This document shows positions 8,675 through 18,061 of a DNA stretch of 64,000 nt, one piece after another. The position numbers and the translations under genes were made by a program. The stretch spans positions 235,947 through 299,946 of the forward strand of contig NZ_VFTZ01000005.1 in the NCBI RefSeq assembly GCF_006440775.1, given 5' to 3'. Each line of letters begins with the position of its first letter. The first letter of the stretch is position 1. This DNA is from Mesorhizobium sp. B2-7-2. Lineage in GTDB: Bacteria; Pseudomonadota; Alphaproteobacteria; Rhizobiales; Rhizobiaceae. Under the pieces are notes generated by a model, which was given only the letters and a program-made list of their open reading frames with translations, ran no database searches and was not told where the DNA came from.

Positions 8675-9399
8675 TTGGTCCCGCCCGTCATCTTCTTGCC
8701 GTCGGTTGCCTTGTTCGCGGCCAGCTTCTTCGCCGCGGCAGGCTTTGCCTCAGTCTTGGGCGCTACCTTCCTGGCGGGCGCGGCGGCTTTAGCCGCAGCC
8801 GGCGAGGATTTGGCCGGCGCTTTCGCTGCCGGCGCCTTTGATGCCGCTGCCGTCTTCGCCGCTGCCCCGGCGGTCCTTGCCTTGGCGGTCACCGCCTTTT
8901 TCGCCGGCTTGGCCGGCACGGCGGTGTCCGAACCCGGTGTGGTGACGGACGCGTCGGTCATGGCCGGGAAGGTTGGAGCGGCAGAGGCAGCCTCGGGTCC
9001 ACCGACGCCGGGCAGGTCCGTCGCACCGTTCTTGAGCGGCTCGGCGGCCTGCGGCGTTTCCGCTGCCGGCGCCGCCGGATCGGCCGCCGGCTTGGGCTTC
9101 ATCATCGTATCGACCCCGGCGCGCACGTCTGCCGCGGCCTGCTCGAACGGATTGAGCTGCTTGCGCACCTCGTTCATCGGATTGAGGCCGCGAAGACTAT
9201 CGATCGAGCTCTTCACATCGTCGAGCTCGGCTTCCTTCAGCGCTTCGTTGAACTGCTTCTGGAAGTCGCCGGCCATGGCGCGCAATTTCGCCGCGGTGCG
9301 GCCGAAGGTGCGCAGCATGTTGGGCAAATCCTTGGGCCCGACGACCACGATCATGACGACCGCAATCACCAGCAGTTCGCTCCAACCGACTTCGAACAT
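8671..9399 (-). CDS. tatB: Sec-independent protein translocase subunit TatB
   Basis: TatB partners TatC in recognising twin-arginine substrates. The N-terminus MFEVGWSELLVIAVVMIVVVGPKDLP has the single transmembrane helix, the early Glu and the GP hinge, followed by an amphipathic helix. The 242-residue length exceeds the enterobacterial protein because of a long C-terminal tail, from about residue 160, made almost entirely of Ala, Lys and Pro and resembling a histone-H1-like tail. It lies 83 bp after tatA and overlaps tatC by 4 nt. Confidence 0.95.
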   Translation of the reverse strand: MFEVGWSELLVIAVVMIVVVGPKDLPNMLRTFGRTAAKLRAMAGDFQKQFNEALKEAELDDVKSSIDSLRGLNPMNEVRKQLNPFEQAAADVRAGVDTMMKPKPAADPAAPAAETPQAAEPLKNGATDLPGVGGPEAASAAPTFPAMTDASVTTPGSDTAVPAKPAKKAVTAKARTAGAAAKTAAASKAPAAKAPAKSSPAAAKAAAPARKVAPKTEAKPAAAKKLAANKATDGKKMTGGTK

Positions 9400-9482
9400 G
9401 ACAATCTATTCCGACGGGTGCCTGCCGCCCAAAAATGCGAAGCGGTTTTGGGACAACGGCATGCTCAAAGCAACAACCAAGA

Positions 9483-9701
9483 TCAGCTCTTGCTGACCTT
9501 TTCCTTGGCCGGCGAAACAGTCTCGTCAGCGCGATGTTCGACGGTACGCTTGTCGTCGGCGTCGTCGTCGGCCATGCCCTTCTTGAAGCTCTTGATGCCC
9601 TTGGCCATGTCGCCCATCAGTTCCGGGATCTTGCCGCGGCCGAACACCAGAAGCACGATGACCAGCACGATCATCCAGTGCCAAATCGAAAATGAACCCA
9701 T
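9483..9701 (-). CDS. tatA: Sec-independent protein translocase subunit TatA
   Basis: TatA is the pore-forming small subunit of twin-arginine translocation. This 72-residue protein begins [21 protein letters not shown], a transmembrane helix ending in the FG hinge. It continues with the amphipathic helix [22 protein letters not shown] and a charged acidic tail. It is first in tatABC. Twin-arginine export is relevant to other genes in this window only in general; the CO-dehydrogenase-like subunits at 47-51 kb have no visible RR signal. Confidence 0.96.
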   Translation of the reverse strand: MGSFSIWHWMIVLVIVLLVFGRGKIPELMGDMAKGIKSFKKGMADDDADDKRTVEHRADETVSPAKEKVSKS

Positions 9702-9880
9702 AACAATCTCTCTCGAATGGTTTCCCTCGGCGATGATCTATGCGTTTTCGCTCAGGGATTCAAACACAACCGCTACGAAGTTGATAAAATGGCTAGCGGA
9801 TGTCACGCACTTTCGGCGTGAGCGGCTTGCTACGAATCCGCGCAGCCTCTGCTAATAGACCATTCGCGGCGATTTGATGA

Positions 9881-10636
9881 TCACTCGTCGGTGACGCGCG
9901 GCGTCAGCAGCCCGAGCTCCTCGAGGTCGATATCGGTCAGCGCATCCTCGTCTTCGGCGAGCGCGTCCGGATCGGCCGGCGGAACCGGCATCGAGAAATT
10001 CGCCGGCATGCGCGTCGAGAGCAGGCCAGCGCCCTTCAGCTCTTCCATGCCGGGCAGATCGCGGATCTCCTCCAGCGCGAAATGATCGAGGAAAGCGTCC
10101 GTGGTGCCGTAGGTCACCGGCCGCCCGGGCGTGCGGCGGCGCCCGCGCATCCTCACCCACTCCGTTTCCAGCAGCGTGTCGAGCGTGCCCTTCGACGTTT
10201 CGACCCCCCTGATGTCCTCGATCTCGGCGCGCGTCACCGGCTGGTGATAGGCGATGATCGCCAGCACTTCTAGCGCCGCGCGCGAGAGCTTCCTTTGCTG
10301 CACGGAGTCCCGGCTCATTAGGAAAGCCAGGTCGCCGGCGGTGCGGAAGGCCCAGGCATCGCCGACCCGTACCAGGTTGACGCCGCGCTTGGCATAGATT
10401 TCCTGCAGATCCGACATTGCGGCGGCAATGTTGACGCCTTCCGGCAGGCGCGCGGCAAGCTGCTTCTCGCTGACCGGCTCGGCACTGGCGAATATGATCG
10501 CCTCGGCCATGCGCACGGCTTCCGACAATTGCAGCCGCTCGGCGGGGTTTTCGATGGAACCCTGCTCGGCCATCTCGTCTTCCGGTTCGTCCTCGACCTT
10601 GAACGGGATGACCGAAGCGTTGGCGCGTTCGCTCAT
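9881..10636 (-). CDS. scpB: Segregation and condensation protein ScpB
   Basis: ScpB is the winged-helix kleisin-interacting subunit of the SMC-ScpAB condensin. The region LSEAVRMAEAIIFASAEPVSE starts the first winged-helix domain, and LSRAALEVLAIIAYHQPVTRAEIEDIRGV is the family hallmark. The ATG at 10636 overlaps the scpA stop (ATGA), giving 251 residues and strong coupling to ScpA. The C-terminal ~50 residues are acidic (DALAEDEDALTDIDLEELG), a common alphaproteobacterial extension. Confidence 0.94.
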   Translation of the reverse strand: MSERANASVIPFKVEDEPEDEMAEQGSIENPAERLQLSEAVRMAEAIIFASAEPVSEKQLAARLPEGVNIAAAMSDLQEIYAKRGVNLVRVGDAWAFRTAGDLAFLMSRDSVQQRKLSRAALEVLAIIAYHQPVTRAEIEDIRGVETSKGTLDTLLETEWVRMRGRRRTPGRPVTYGTTDAFLDHFALEEIRDLPGMEELKGAGLLSTRMPANFSMPVPPADPDALAEDEDALTDIDLEELGLLTPRVTDE

Positions 10637-11475
10637 GATACCACCTCGACTGCCCTTACCCCTTCTGCGCGGCCGCGCAGATAGATCGGCGCGAACACCT
10701 GGTCCTGCCGCACTTCCAATTTGCCCTCGCGCACCATTTCGAGCGTCGCCGCGAAGGAACTGGCCATCGCCGTGCGCTTCTCTTCCGGCGCCGCCAGATA
10801 TTCGATCAGGAAGCTGTCGAGCGTCGTCCAGTCGCCGACCGAGCCGATCAGCCGCGCCAGCACCTCGCGTGCATCCTTGAGCGACCACACGGCGCGCCGG
10901 GCGATCGTCACATTGTTGATCGCCTGCCGCTGGCGCTGCTGCGCATAGGCGGTGAGCAGATCGTAGAGCGAAGCCGAAAAGCTGTTGCGCTTCTCGACAA
11001 TGACCATTTCCGGCATGCCGCGCGCAAAGACGTCACGGCCAAGGCGGTTGCGGTTCACCAGCCGCGCCGAGGCGTCGCGCATGGCTTCAAGGCGCTTCAG
11101 CCGGAATTGCAGCACGGCCGCCAGTTCCTCGCCGCTTTCGCCCTCTTCGCCCGGCTGTTTCGGGATCAAGAGCTTCGACTTCAGGAAAGCGAGCCACGCC
11201 GCCATCACCAGATAGTCGGCGGCAAGCTCTAACCTCAGCGCCCGCACTTTTTCGACGAAGGCCAGATATTGCTCCGCGAGCGCCAGTATAGAAATGCGCG
11301 CCAGATCGACCTTCTGGTTGCGGGCAAGATGCAAAAGAAGATCGAGCGGGCCTTCGAAACCCGCCACGTCGACGACCAGCGACGGGTCGCCGGTCAGGCG
11401 TGAATCGTCGTTCTCGGCCCACAGGCGGTCCATCGGTGGGGCCTTCGCGGCCTTGCCTTCCAATGTCTCCGCCAC
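10633..11475 (-). CDS. scpA: Segregation and condensation protein ScpA
   Basis: ScpA is the kleisin subunit of the bacterial SMC complex, bridging the SMC heads for chromosome organisation and segregation. The N-terminal motif VDVAGFEGPLDLLLHLARNQKVDLARISI is typical, as are the following DYLVMAAWLAFLKSKLLIP region and a C-terminal winged helix. It is 280 residues long. It sits 20 bp after nagZ and overlaps scpB by 4 nt; nagZ-scpA-scpB is a conserved rhizobial arrangement. Confidence 0.94.
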   Translation of the reverse strand: MAETLEGKAAKAPPMDRLWAENDDSRLTGDPSLVVDVAGFEGPLDLLLHLARNQKVDLARISILALAEQYLAFVEKVRALRLELAADYLVMAAWLAFLKSKLLIPKQPGEEGESGEELAAVLQFRLKRLEAMRDASARLVNRNRLGRDVFARGMPEMVIVEKRNSFSASLYDLLTAYAQQRQRQAINNVTIARRAVWSLKDAREVLARLIGSVGDWTTLDSFLIEYLAAPEEKRTAMASSFAATLEMVREGKLEVRQDQVFAPIYLRGRAEGVRAVEVVS

Positions 11476-11495
11476 TTGCCTTTCGTCCCTTCGGT

Positions 11496-12515
11496 TCAGG
11501 CCACCGCTTCGAAATAGGTGGCGAATTCTGCGCGTATGGCCGTTTCATCGGCGACGTCGCGATCCTTTATATAGGTCAGCGCCCGCTCGGCGCGCTGCAA
11601 AGACTTGCCTGACAGCGCCGTCGTGCGCGACGCGATCCCCGACATCTCCTCGAAAACGCCGTTGCAGTGAAGGACGAGATCGCAGCCGGCCGCAAGGATC
11701 GAGGCCGCCTTTGTCGGGAAATCCCCAGAAAGTGCCTTCATCGACGTGTCGTCGCTCATCAGCAGCCCGTCGAAGCCGATCTCGCCGCGGATCACCTGAT
11801 CGACGACCTTGGCGGACGTCGTCGCCGGATTGTCGGGGTCGACCGCGCTGTAGACGACATGCGCCGTCATCGCCATCGGCAGCTCGTTCAACGCCTTGAA
11901 CGGGGCGAAATCATGCCGTCTGAGTTCATCGAGGGGCGTATCGACGGTCGGCAGCGCGAAATGCGTGTCGGCAACGGCGCGGCCGTGGCCGGGAATATGC
12001 TTCATCACCGGCAGCACGCCCCCCGACATCAGCCCCTCGGCCGAGGCCCGGCCAAGCTCGATCGCGGCGTTGGGCTCCTTGCCATAGGCGCGCGCGCCGA
12101 TGACGTCGCTGGCGCCTTCGACAGGCACATCGAGCACCGGCAGGCAGTCGGCGGTGATGCCGAGGCGCGAGAGATCGAAGGCATGCAGCCGCGCCATCAG
12201 CCAGGCGGCGCGGCGGCCGGCCTCGCGATCATCACGCCACAGCGCGCCAAGCGCGCCCCCGGCCGGGTAGTTCGGCGCCAGCGGCGGGCGTAGGCGCTGC
12301 ACCCGGCCGCCCTCCTGGTCGATAAAGACCGGAGCGTCCGGGCGACCGACGCAGTCGCGCATCGAGGCGACGAGGTCGCGGATCTGCCCGGCCTCGCCGA
12401 TGTTGCGCGCAAACAGGATGAAGCCCCAGGGACGTTCGTCCCGATAGAAATGGATTTCGTCCTCTGTGAGGGATTTCCCGGCGCAGCCGAGGATCATGGA
12501 TTTTGATTCGCTCAT
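11496..12515 (-). CDS. nagZ: Beta-N-acetylhexosaminidase NagZ
   Basis: NagZ is a cytoplasmic glycoside hydrolase family 3 enzyme that removes N-acetylglucosamine from anhydromuropeptides during peptidoglycan recycling. The diagnostic catalytic loop KHIPGHGRAVADTH carries the His/Asp pair used as the unusual general acid/base in NagZ; FIDQEGGRVQRL and SDDTSMKAL (catalytic Asp region) follow family patterns. At 339 residues it is the expected length and has no signal peptide. It is followed closely by scpA. Confidence 0.95.
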   Translation of the reverse strand: MSESKSMILGCAGKSLTEDEIHFYRDERPWGFILFARNIGEAGQIRDLVASMRDCVGRPDAPVFIDQEGGRVQRLRPPLAPNYPAGGALGALWRDDREAGRRAAWLMARLHAFDLSRLGITADCLPVLDVPVEGASDVIGARAYGKEPNAAIELGRASAEGLMSGGVLPVMKHIPGHGRAVADTHFALPTVDTPLDELRRHDFAPFKALNELPMAMTAHVVYSAVDPDNPATTSAKVVDQVIRGEIGFDGLLMSDDTSMKALSGDFPTKAASILAAGCDLVLHCNGVFEEMSGIASRTTALSGKSLQRAERALTYIKDRDVADETAIRAEFATYFEAVA

Positions 12516-12596
12516 GCCGGAAGTTTAAGGCTTTGAGCGAGCAAAGGGAATCACCCCGGCCCTCGGACCAGCCAAAGCCCGCAACCGTCCACAACG

Positions 12597-12630
12597 AAAA
12601 GCCGGCGCGGCCTCGCGGCGGCGCCGGCTT
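12597..12630 (-). terminator. Rho-independent terminator after the SPOR gene
   Basis: A 10-bp stem (AAGCCGGCGC at 12599-12608 with GCGCCGGCTT at 12621-12630) is followed on the minus strand by TTTTCG. It lies about 18 bp beyond the stop of the SPOR gene and before nagZ, so nagZ-scpAB probably has its own promoter in the remaining ~80 bp. Confidence 0.75.
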
Positions 12631-12647
12631 TGATAGGCTTGATCTAA

Positions 12648-15600
12648 TCAGCGCGATACGAAGCAGTTGCCGCCGGCCGCCTTGTAGCTGGTGCAAAGGC
12701 TGATCGCATCGTTGCGCGACTGGGCCGCAACGCGGACGCGGTAGAAGGTGCCCTTGCCCGCGACCTCGGCCTTGACGATGTTGGCCGTGCGACCGGACAA
12801 CACGCCGCCATAGCGGCGCTGCAGGTCCTGATAAGTCGACTGCGCGCTTTCGACCGTCGGCTGCGAGGCGATCTGCATCGCCCACGAGCCGCCGCCGGCG
12901 GCCACCGCTGGATCGATCGAAGCGACTTGGTCCGGCTTGACCTCGCCGACGATATCGACCGGCTGGTCGGACGGACGCGCCGGCGCCACCGGCACCACTG
13001 CCGGCGTGTTGGCCGACTGCGCCTTGGCTTCAGTCTTCTTCGCGGGTTTCACCGGCTTGACGGCGGGCGCATCGGCCTGGTCCGTACCGGCCTGGCCTGC
13101 GTCGGAACCCACGGTTCCCGTCGGCTGGCCGTCGGAGGTCGGCGCGACATGTTGCGGCGCCGGATCGCTCGGTTCGGCCGCGGCGACCTTCGGCGCAGCG
13201 GCTGGAGCCGGGTCCTCGCGCGGCACCAGCGAGCCGTCGGGTTTCACCATCATCGTCTTCACCTTGCGCGGCGCGACGGCGACGACATCGTTGTTGGCGG
13301 TGTTCTCGGCATCCTGCTGCAGCACCTGGGCGATGCGGTCTTCCGACTTCGGCGCCGGTGCCGCCGGCTGCGCGCTTGCCGGCGCGGCAGGTTGCGCGCT
13401 TGCGGGCACAGCCGCTTGCGCGACACCGGGCAACGCTGTGCCTGGATCGCTGGCGGCGTCAGTGCCGGCCGCGGCGCCATTATCGTTGGGCGAAAGCTCG
13501 ACCACGCGGCTCTGCGGCGGTTCCTTCGATGCCAGATCCACGGGCTGCTCGGTGGTGTTCACCAGCTTCTGCTGCACCGGCTCGGCCGGCTTGGCCGGCT
13601 TGGCCGCGCCGCCGCCCTTGGCGACCGCGTCGTAAACCTTGTTGTCCTGGTTCGGCACCACCGTGCCGCCGGGATTCTCGGGCTTCACCTTGATCGGCGA
13701 ATTGTCGGCCTTGACGATCACCGGGGCCGCGCCGCCGCCTTTGCCGCCGAAGGAGAAGGCCAGCGCGCCAAGGCCGCCGAAAACCACCACTGCACCGACG
13801 AGCGCCGCGATCATCACGCCGCGCCGGCGCGGCTGCGCCGCCTCGCGCTCGGCGAGCCCGGGGATCGCCATCGCTTCTTCGAGCTCGGGATCATAGTCGA
13901 GCTCATCGGCGGCGAAATCGTCCGCCTGCGAAACCGGCCGGCTGCCGGGCAAATCGTCGGCGTCGTAACCGTTCGCGACGGCAGACGCAGCCGGGGCCAA
14001 TGGAGCCGCCGGAGCCTCGGCACGCAAGTCGCGACGATCATAGCCATTGAAGCCGGCATTGTAGGATTCGTCGTCATAGCCACGGCTCTGTGTCGGCGCC
14101 GACGCGATCTCCGTCGCGTTCATGTCGGTGAGCAGGTTGGCGAATTCCGCATCGAGATCGTCATATGCGGGTGCGGCCGGCTGGTCCTCTTCGAAGCTGA
14201 GCTCCGGAATGTCGAGGTCGTCCGCGAGCGCGACCACGCGCTCCGGCACGTCGACCGTCTCGACGTCGGGCATGTCATCATGCTCGCGGGCTTGCGGCAC
14301 GGGCGTCTGGGCCGGCTTGGCGTAGGCGGAATAATCCGTAGCCGGTTCGCTGCGGTAGGCCGGCGCCGCCACCTGCGCTGGCGCTGAAGGCACGGCCATC
14401 TGCACCGGCGTCGAGGCTGCCGGCTGCGAAAACGAAACCTGCACCGGCGGCGCGGCGGTCGGGGTCGAACGGCTCCACGACTTGGCGGGTTCCGTCGGCG
14501 TCGAATGCAGCCAATCGGAAGAATTTGCCTTCGCCCGGGCGGCCTCCTGCTCGGCCTCGATACTGCGGGCAAAAGCGGCGCCGAAAGCGTCGTCGTCAAA
14601 ATCGACCGCGGGCTCTGCCTTGGCCGAGGTTGCAAAATCCTGGTGATCGAGCTCGCTGGCGAGCAGGTCGTCGAAGTCGCTTTCAACCGGCTGGCCGCCC
14701 TCGCCGCTCTGCGACGGCTGCTGCTCGTCGAGATTCCAGTCGAGATCGTCGGTCTCGGCCTTCTCGCTTTCGTAGCTCGCAGGTTGCGCAACCAGCCGCG
14801 GCGCGGGAGCAGGCTCCCTGATAGCCGGCATCGGCCGCGCAGTCATGGCGCCAAGCAGCGCATTGAGCTCGTCTTCCAGGCTGCGCTCGCTGGCGGCCGG
14901 CTTCACGGGTTCAACGGCGGCGCTCGGCGGAACCGGAGCGGCGACGACGGGAGCCGCCTCGGCGACCGTCGGCTGCAACGCGGCAACGGGCTCGACGGCC
15001 GGAGCTTGCGGCTCCTCGTTCAACGCATCGCGAAAGCTCAGCTCGAAATCGTCATCGAGGGTCAGCGCGGCGGCAGGTTCGGGCGCCGCGAGCTCCGGCT
15101 CGGCGGCAAAGTGAGCCGTCTCGGCCGGCGCCTCGACCGTCGGCGCAGGCTCGTCGTCAAGCGACGGCTCAGGCTCTTGAAGATCCTGACCCTGGCCGAG
15201 ATCCATATCCTGGCCGAGATTGATATCGACATCGGTCATCGCCTGATCGAAATGACCGGCAAAATCATCCTCGGAAATCAGCGGGGCGGCTGCATGAGCT
15301 TCGACCGGCTCGGCGGCCTGCGCATGCTGCTCCGGCTCGTGGCTCTCAAACGACAGCTCGTCTTCGAGCGACATCTGGACCGCGTTGTCGAAATCGGCGT
15401 CGAACGCCGCCTCGCTTGCGGCCTGCATGGCCTCGACGGCGTCCTGACGCGCGTCGGCCGGCTCTTGATCGTCGAGGTTGGCGAGTTCTTGATCGTCGAG
15501 GTTGGCAGGCTCGTGATGGTCGAGCTGGAAATCCTGGTCCAGCGAAGCCGCCATTTCCCGGTCGATCGCAAGATCATCTTCGACCGGCGAGGCATCGAGC

Positions 15601-16139
15601 GAACTGGCGACGGCCTTGTCGAAATCGTCGTCGAAAGCGACTTCCGGCTCGGAAGGTTCTTGTGGCTCAGGCGCGAAATGCGGCTCAGATGCAAAATGCG
15701 TCTCTGGCGCGACTTCCGGTTCGGGCGCCACCTGCGGCTGCGGCGCAAAATCCGGCTCCGGCGCACGGGCCACGGCGAAGTCGGCATAATCCGCCGCGTC
15801 GTCGAACACGAAATCCTGCTCGAAGGAGGCGGTAAGCTCGTCGTCATTCGCGGCGGCGGCAGCCTCGAAGGCCGGCTCTTTGCTGATCTGATGCAGTGCA
15901 GCCTGCTGAGCGACCGGCGCGCTTTCCTCGACGGAATCGAACTCGCCCATCAACTCCTTCTCAAGGTCGATGTCGAAATCGTCAGCCTCCACGGTCTGAT
16001 TGGCCTTTTCGGCCGCGGGGGCCGGCTGCCTCACCGGCTGGCGCGGATCGAAACCCATGATCCGGGTCAGTTCAGCGAACGGATCATCGTCGGCGATGTC
16101 GTTGTGGTCGGCTACTTTCAGCGGGGTTCTGTCTGCCAT
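12648..16139 (-). CDS. Large acidic SPOR-domain membrane protein
   Basis: This 1163-residue inner-membrane protein has a very long acidic, Ala/Pro/Glu-rich cytoplasmic region (residues 1-770) and one transmembrane helix (about 774-797) preceded by RRR. A Pro/Ala-rich periplasmic linker leads to a C-terminal SPOR domain (about 1083-1163, starting GGGSWAMQIASQPTVESAQ), which binds denuded glycan at division septa. The cytoplasmic part contains about ten copies of a loose acidic motif around D-D-x-F-x-x-A-(3)-[SA]-[LI]-[DE], for example near residues 168-182, 246-260, 289-303, 360-375 and 513-528. The position between argS and nagZ is conserved in rhizobia. A role in septal envelope organisation is inferred; no enzymatic domain is visible. 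Confidence 0.88.
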   Translation of the reverse strand: MADRTPLKVADHNDIADDDPFAELTRIMGFDPRQPVRQPAPAAEKANQTVEADDFDIDLEKELMGEFDSVEESAPVAQQAALHQISKEPAFEAAAAANDDELTASFEQDFVFDDAADYADFAVARAPEPDFAPQPQVAPEPEVAPETHFASEPHFAPEPQEPSEPEVAFDDDFDKAVASSLDASPVEDDLAIDREMAASLDQDFQLDHHEPANLDDQELANLDDQEPADARQDAVEAMQAASEAAFDADFDNAVQMSLEDELSFESHEPEQHAQAAEPVEAHAAAPLISEDDFAGHFDQAMTDVDINLGQDMDLGQGQDLQEPEPSLDDEPAPTVEAPAETAHFAAEPELAAPEPAAALTLDDDFELSFRDALNEEPQAPAVEPVAALQPTVAEAAPVVAAPVPPSAAVEPVKPAASERSLEDELNALLGAMTARPMPAIREPAPAPRLVAQPASYESEKAETDDLDWNLDEQQPSQSGEGGQPVESDFDDLLASELDHQDFATSAKAEPAVDFDDDAFGAAFARSIEAEQEAARAKANSSDWLHSTPTEPAKSWSRSTPTAAPPVQVSFSQPAASTPVQMAVPSAPAQVAAPAYRSEPATDYSAYAKPAQTPVPQAREHDDMPDVETVDVPERVVALADDLDIPELSFEEDQPAAPAYDDLDAEFANLLTDMNATEIASAPTQSRGYDDESYNAGFNGYDRRDLRAEAPAAPLAPAASAVANGYDADDLPGSRPVSQADDFAADELDYDPELEEAMAIPGLAEREAAQPRRRGVMIAALVGAVVVFGGLGALAFSFGGKGGGAAPVIVKADNSPIKVKPENPGGTVVPNQDNKVYDAVAKGGGAAKPAKPAEPVQQKLVNTTEQPVDLASKEPPQSRVVELSPNDNGAAAGTDAASDPGTALPGVAQAAVPASAQPAAPASAQPAAPAPKSEDRIAQVLQQDAENTANNDVVAVAPRKVKTMMVKPDGSLVPREDPAPAAAPKVAAAEPSDPAPQHVAPTSDGQPTGTVGSDAGQAGTDQADAPAVKPVKPAKKTEAKAQSANTPAVVPVAPARPSDQPVDIVGEVKPDQVASIDPAVAAGGGSWAMQIASQPTVESAQSTYQDLQRRYGGVLSGRTANIVKAEVAGKGTFYRVRVAAQSRNDAISLCTSYKAAGGNCFVSR

Positions 16140-16242
16140 TATTGTTCCCGAACTCGCACACAGTCGGACGCCATGGACGTCGCGCAGGGTTGGCCCTTAC
16201 CAGCGCAATGTGGGCAAAAGGTGACAGGTTTTTTAGTTAAAC

Positions 16243-18000
16243 CTAACGCATTTCGATGGGCGCGTCTGCCCCGATCAGCGTCAGGCCGGAGGTCAAAACA
16301 TCCGAAACAGCCTGCACCAGCCCTAGTCTGGCATAAGTTGATTCTCGGTCGTTAACCTTAACAAAACGTAAGTCCTGGTTGTCGTTGCCGCGATTCCACT
16401 GTGCATGGAAGCCGGAAGCCAGATCGTAAAGGTAGAATGCGAGCCGGTGCGGCTCCAGCGAAAGCGCCGCGGATTCGATCAGCCGCGGATATTCGGCCAA
16501 CTTCCGGATCAGCGCGATCTCGCCCTCGTCGGCCAGCGCAGCCACCGAGGCCGCGAGCCGGTTGCGATCGAAGTTCGCCTCGCCGAGCTGCTCGCTCGCC
16601 TGCCTGAAAACGGAATGGCAGCGCGCCGACGCGTACTGCACATAGAACACCGGATTGTCCTTCGACTGCTCGGTGACCTTGGCGAAGTCGAAATCGAGCG
16701 GCGCGTCGTTCTTGCGGTAAAGCATCATGAAGCGGATCGGGTCGCGGCCGACCTCTTCCACGACCTCGCGCAGCGTGATGAAATCGCCGGATCGTTTCGA
16801 CATGCGGACCGGCTCGCCATCGCGGAACAGTTTTACGAGTTGGCAAAGCAGCACGGTGAGATTGACGGCATCGCCGGCAACCGCGCGCGCCAGCGCTTCG
16901 AGCCGCTTGACGTAGCCGCCATGGTCGGCGCCGAGCACATAGATCAGGTCGACGAAGCCGCGGTCGACCTTGTCCTTGAGATAGGCAACGTCGGCGGCGA
17001 AATAGGTGAAGGAGCCGTCCGACTTGACCAGGGCCCGGTCCATGTCGTCGCCGACCGCGGTCGAGCGGAACAGCGTCTGCTCGCGATCTTCCCAGTCGTC
17101 CGGCTTCTCGCCCTTGGGCGGCGGCAGCTTGCCCTTGTAGATGTGGCCCTTCAGCGTCAGGTCGGCGATCGCCGCCCGGATCTTCTTGGCGTTGTCGGCA
17201 TGCAGCGTGCGCTCGGAGAAGAACACGTCGTGATGCACGTTGAGCAGCGCCAGATCCTCGCGGATCATCGCCATCATCGCATCGACGGTGCGGTCCTTGA
17301 CGATCGCCAGCGCCTCCTCTTCCGGCATCTGCAGCAGGCCGCGGCCGAATTCCTTGGCCAGCGCCTCGCCGACGGGGACCAGATAGTCGCCCGGATAAAG
17401 ACCGGGCGGGATCTCGCCGATATCGTCGCCAAGCGCCTCGCGGTAGCGCAGCAACGCCGAGCTGCCGAGCACGTCGATCTGCGAGCCGGCGTCGTTGATG
17501 ACGTATTCCTTGGTCACGTCGTAGCCGGCGAAGGCCATCAGATTGGCCAAAGCATCGCCGACCACGGCGCCGCGGCAGTGGCCGACATGCATGGGGCCGG
17601 TCGGGTTGGCCGAGACATATTCGACATTGGCCTTGCGGCCGCCGCCGACGGTCGAGCGGCCATAATTGCGCCCCTCGCCGAGCAGCGCCGTCAGGTGCGT
17701 GTGCCAGAAGCCGTCCTTGAGCCTGAGATTGACGAAGCCCGGCCCGGCGATCTCGGCCGAGGCAATATCAGCATCGCCCCGTAGCGCTTCGGCCAGTTTC
17801 TCGGCAAGCGCGCGCGGGTTCTGTCCGGTGGGCTTGGCCAGCACCATCGCCGCGTTGGTGGCGAGGTCGCCATGGCTAGCGTCACGCGGCGGCTCGACCG
17901 CGACACGCGACAGGTCGGGCGCGGCCCCATCCTTGTCTTTCAGGTCAAGGGCTTCGACAGCTTTTATGATCCGCGCGTTGAAATCGGCGAAGATATTCAT
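16243..18000 (-). CDS. argS: Arginyl-tRNA synthetase
   Basis: This 585-residue class I synthetase charges tRNA-Arg. It has the N-terminal additional domain and the HIGH-type motif in [18 protein letters not shown]. An RMSKRSG sequence stands in the KMSKS region, and the C-terminal DALR anticodon-binding domain ends in a Met-Arg terminus. It follows dgt with a 61-bp gap and precedes the SPOR gene; dgt-argS-SPOR-nagZ is a typical rhizobial order. Confidence 0.97.
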   Translation of the reverse strand: MNIFADFNARIIKAVEALDLKDKDGAAPDLSRVAVEPPRDASHGDLATNAAMVLAKPTGQNPRALAEKLAEALRGDADIASAEIAGPGFVNLRLKDGFWHTHLTALLGEGRNYGRSTVGGGRKANVEYVSANPTGPMHVGHCRGAVVGDALANLMAFAGYDVTKEYVINDAGSQIDVLGSSALLRYREALGDDIGEIPPGLYPGDYLVPVGEALAKEFGRGLLQMPEEEALAIVKDRTVDAMMAMIREDLALLNVHHDVFFSERTLHADNAKKIRAAIADLTLKGHIYKGKLPPPKGEKPDDWEDREQTLFRSTAVGDDMDRALVKSDGSFTYFAADVAYLKDKVDRGFVDLIYVLGADHGGYVKRLEALARAVAGDAVNLTVLLCQLVKLFRDGEPVRMSKRSGDFITLREVVEEVGRDPIRFMMLYRKNDAPLDFDFAKVTEQSKDNPVFYVQYASARCHSVFRQASEQLGEANFDRNRLAASVAALADEGEIALIRKLAEYPRLIESAALSLEPHRLAFYLYDLASGFHAQWNRGNDNQDLRFVKVNDRESTYARLGLVQAVSDVLTSGLTLIGADAPIEMR

Positions 18001-18061
18001 CGGAAGTGCTCTGGGCTTTAAGAGGCGACCGGCTCGACGGCCGGCAAAATCGAGGCTCGCC

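Noticed and set aside
14505..16355. 616-codon open frame opposite the SPOR gene
   Set aside because: Translation is low complexity and antisense to a convincing SPOR-domain protein.
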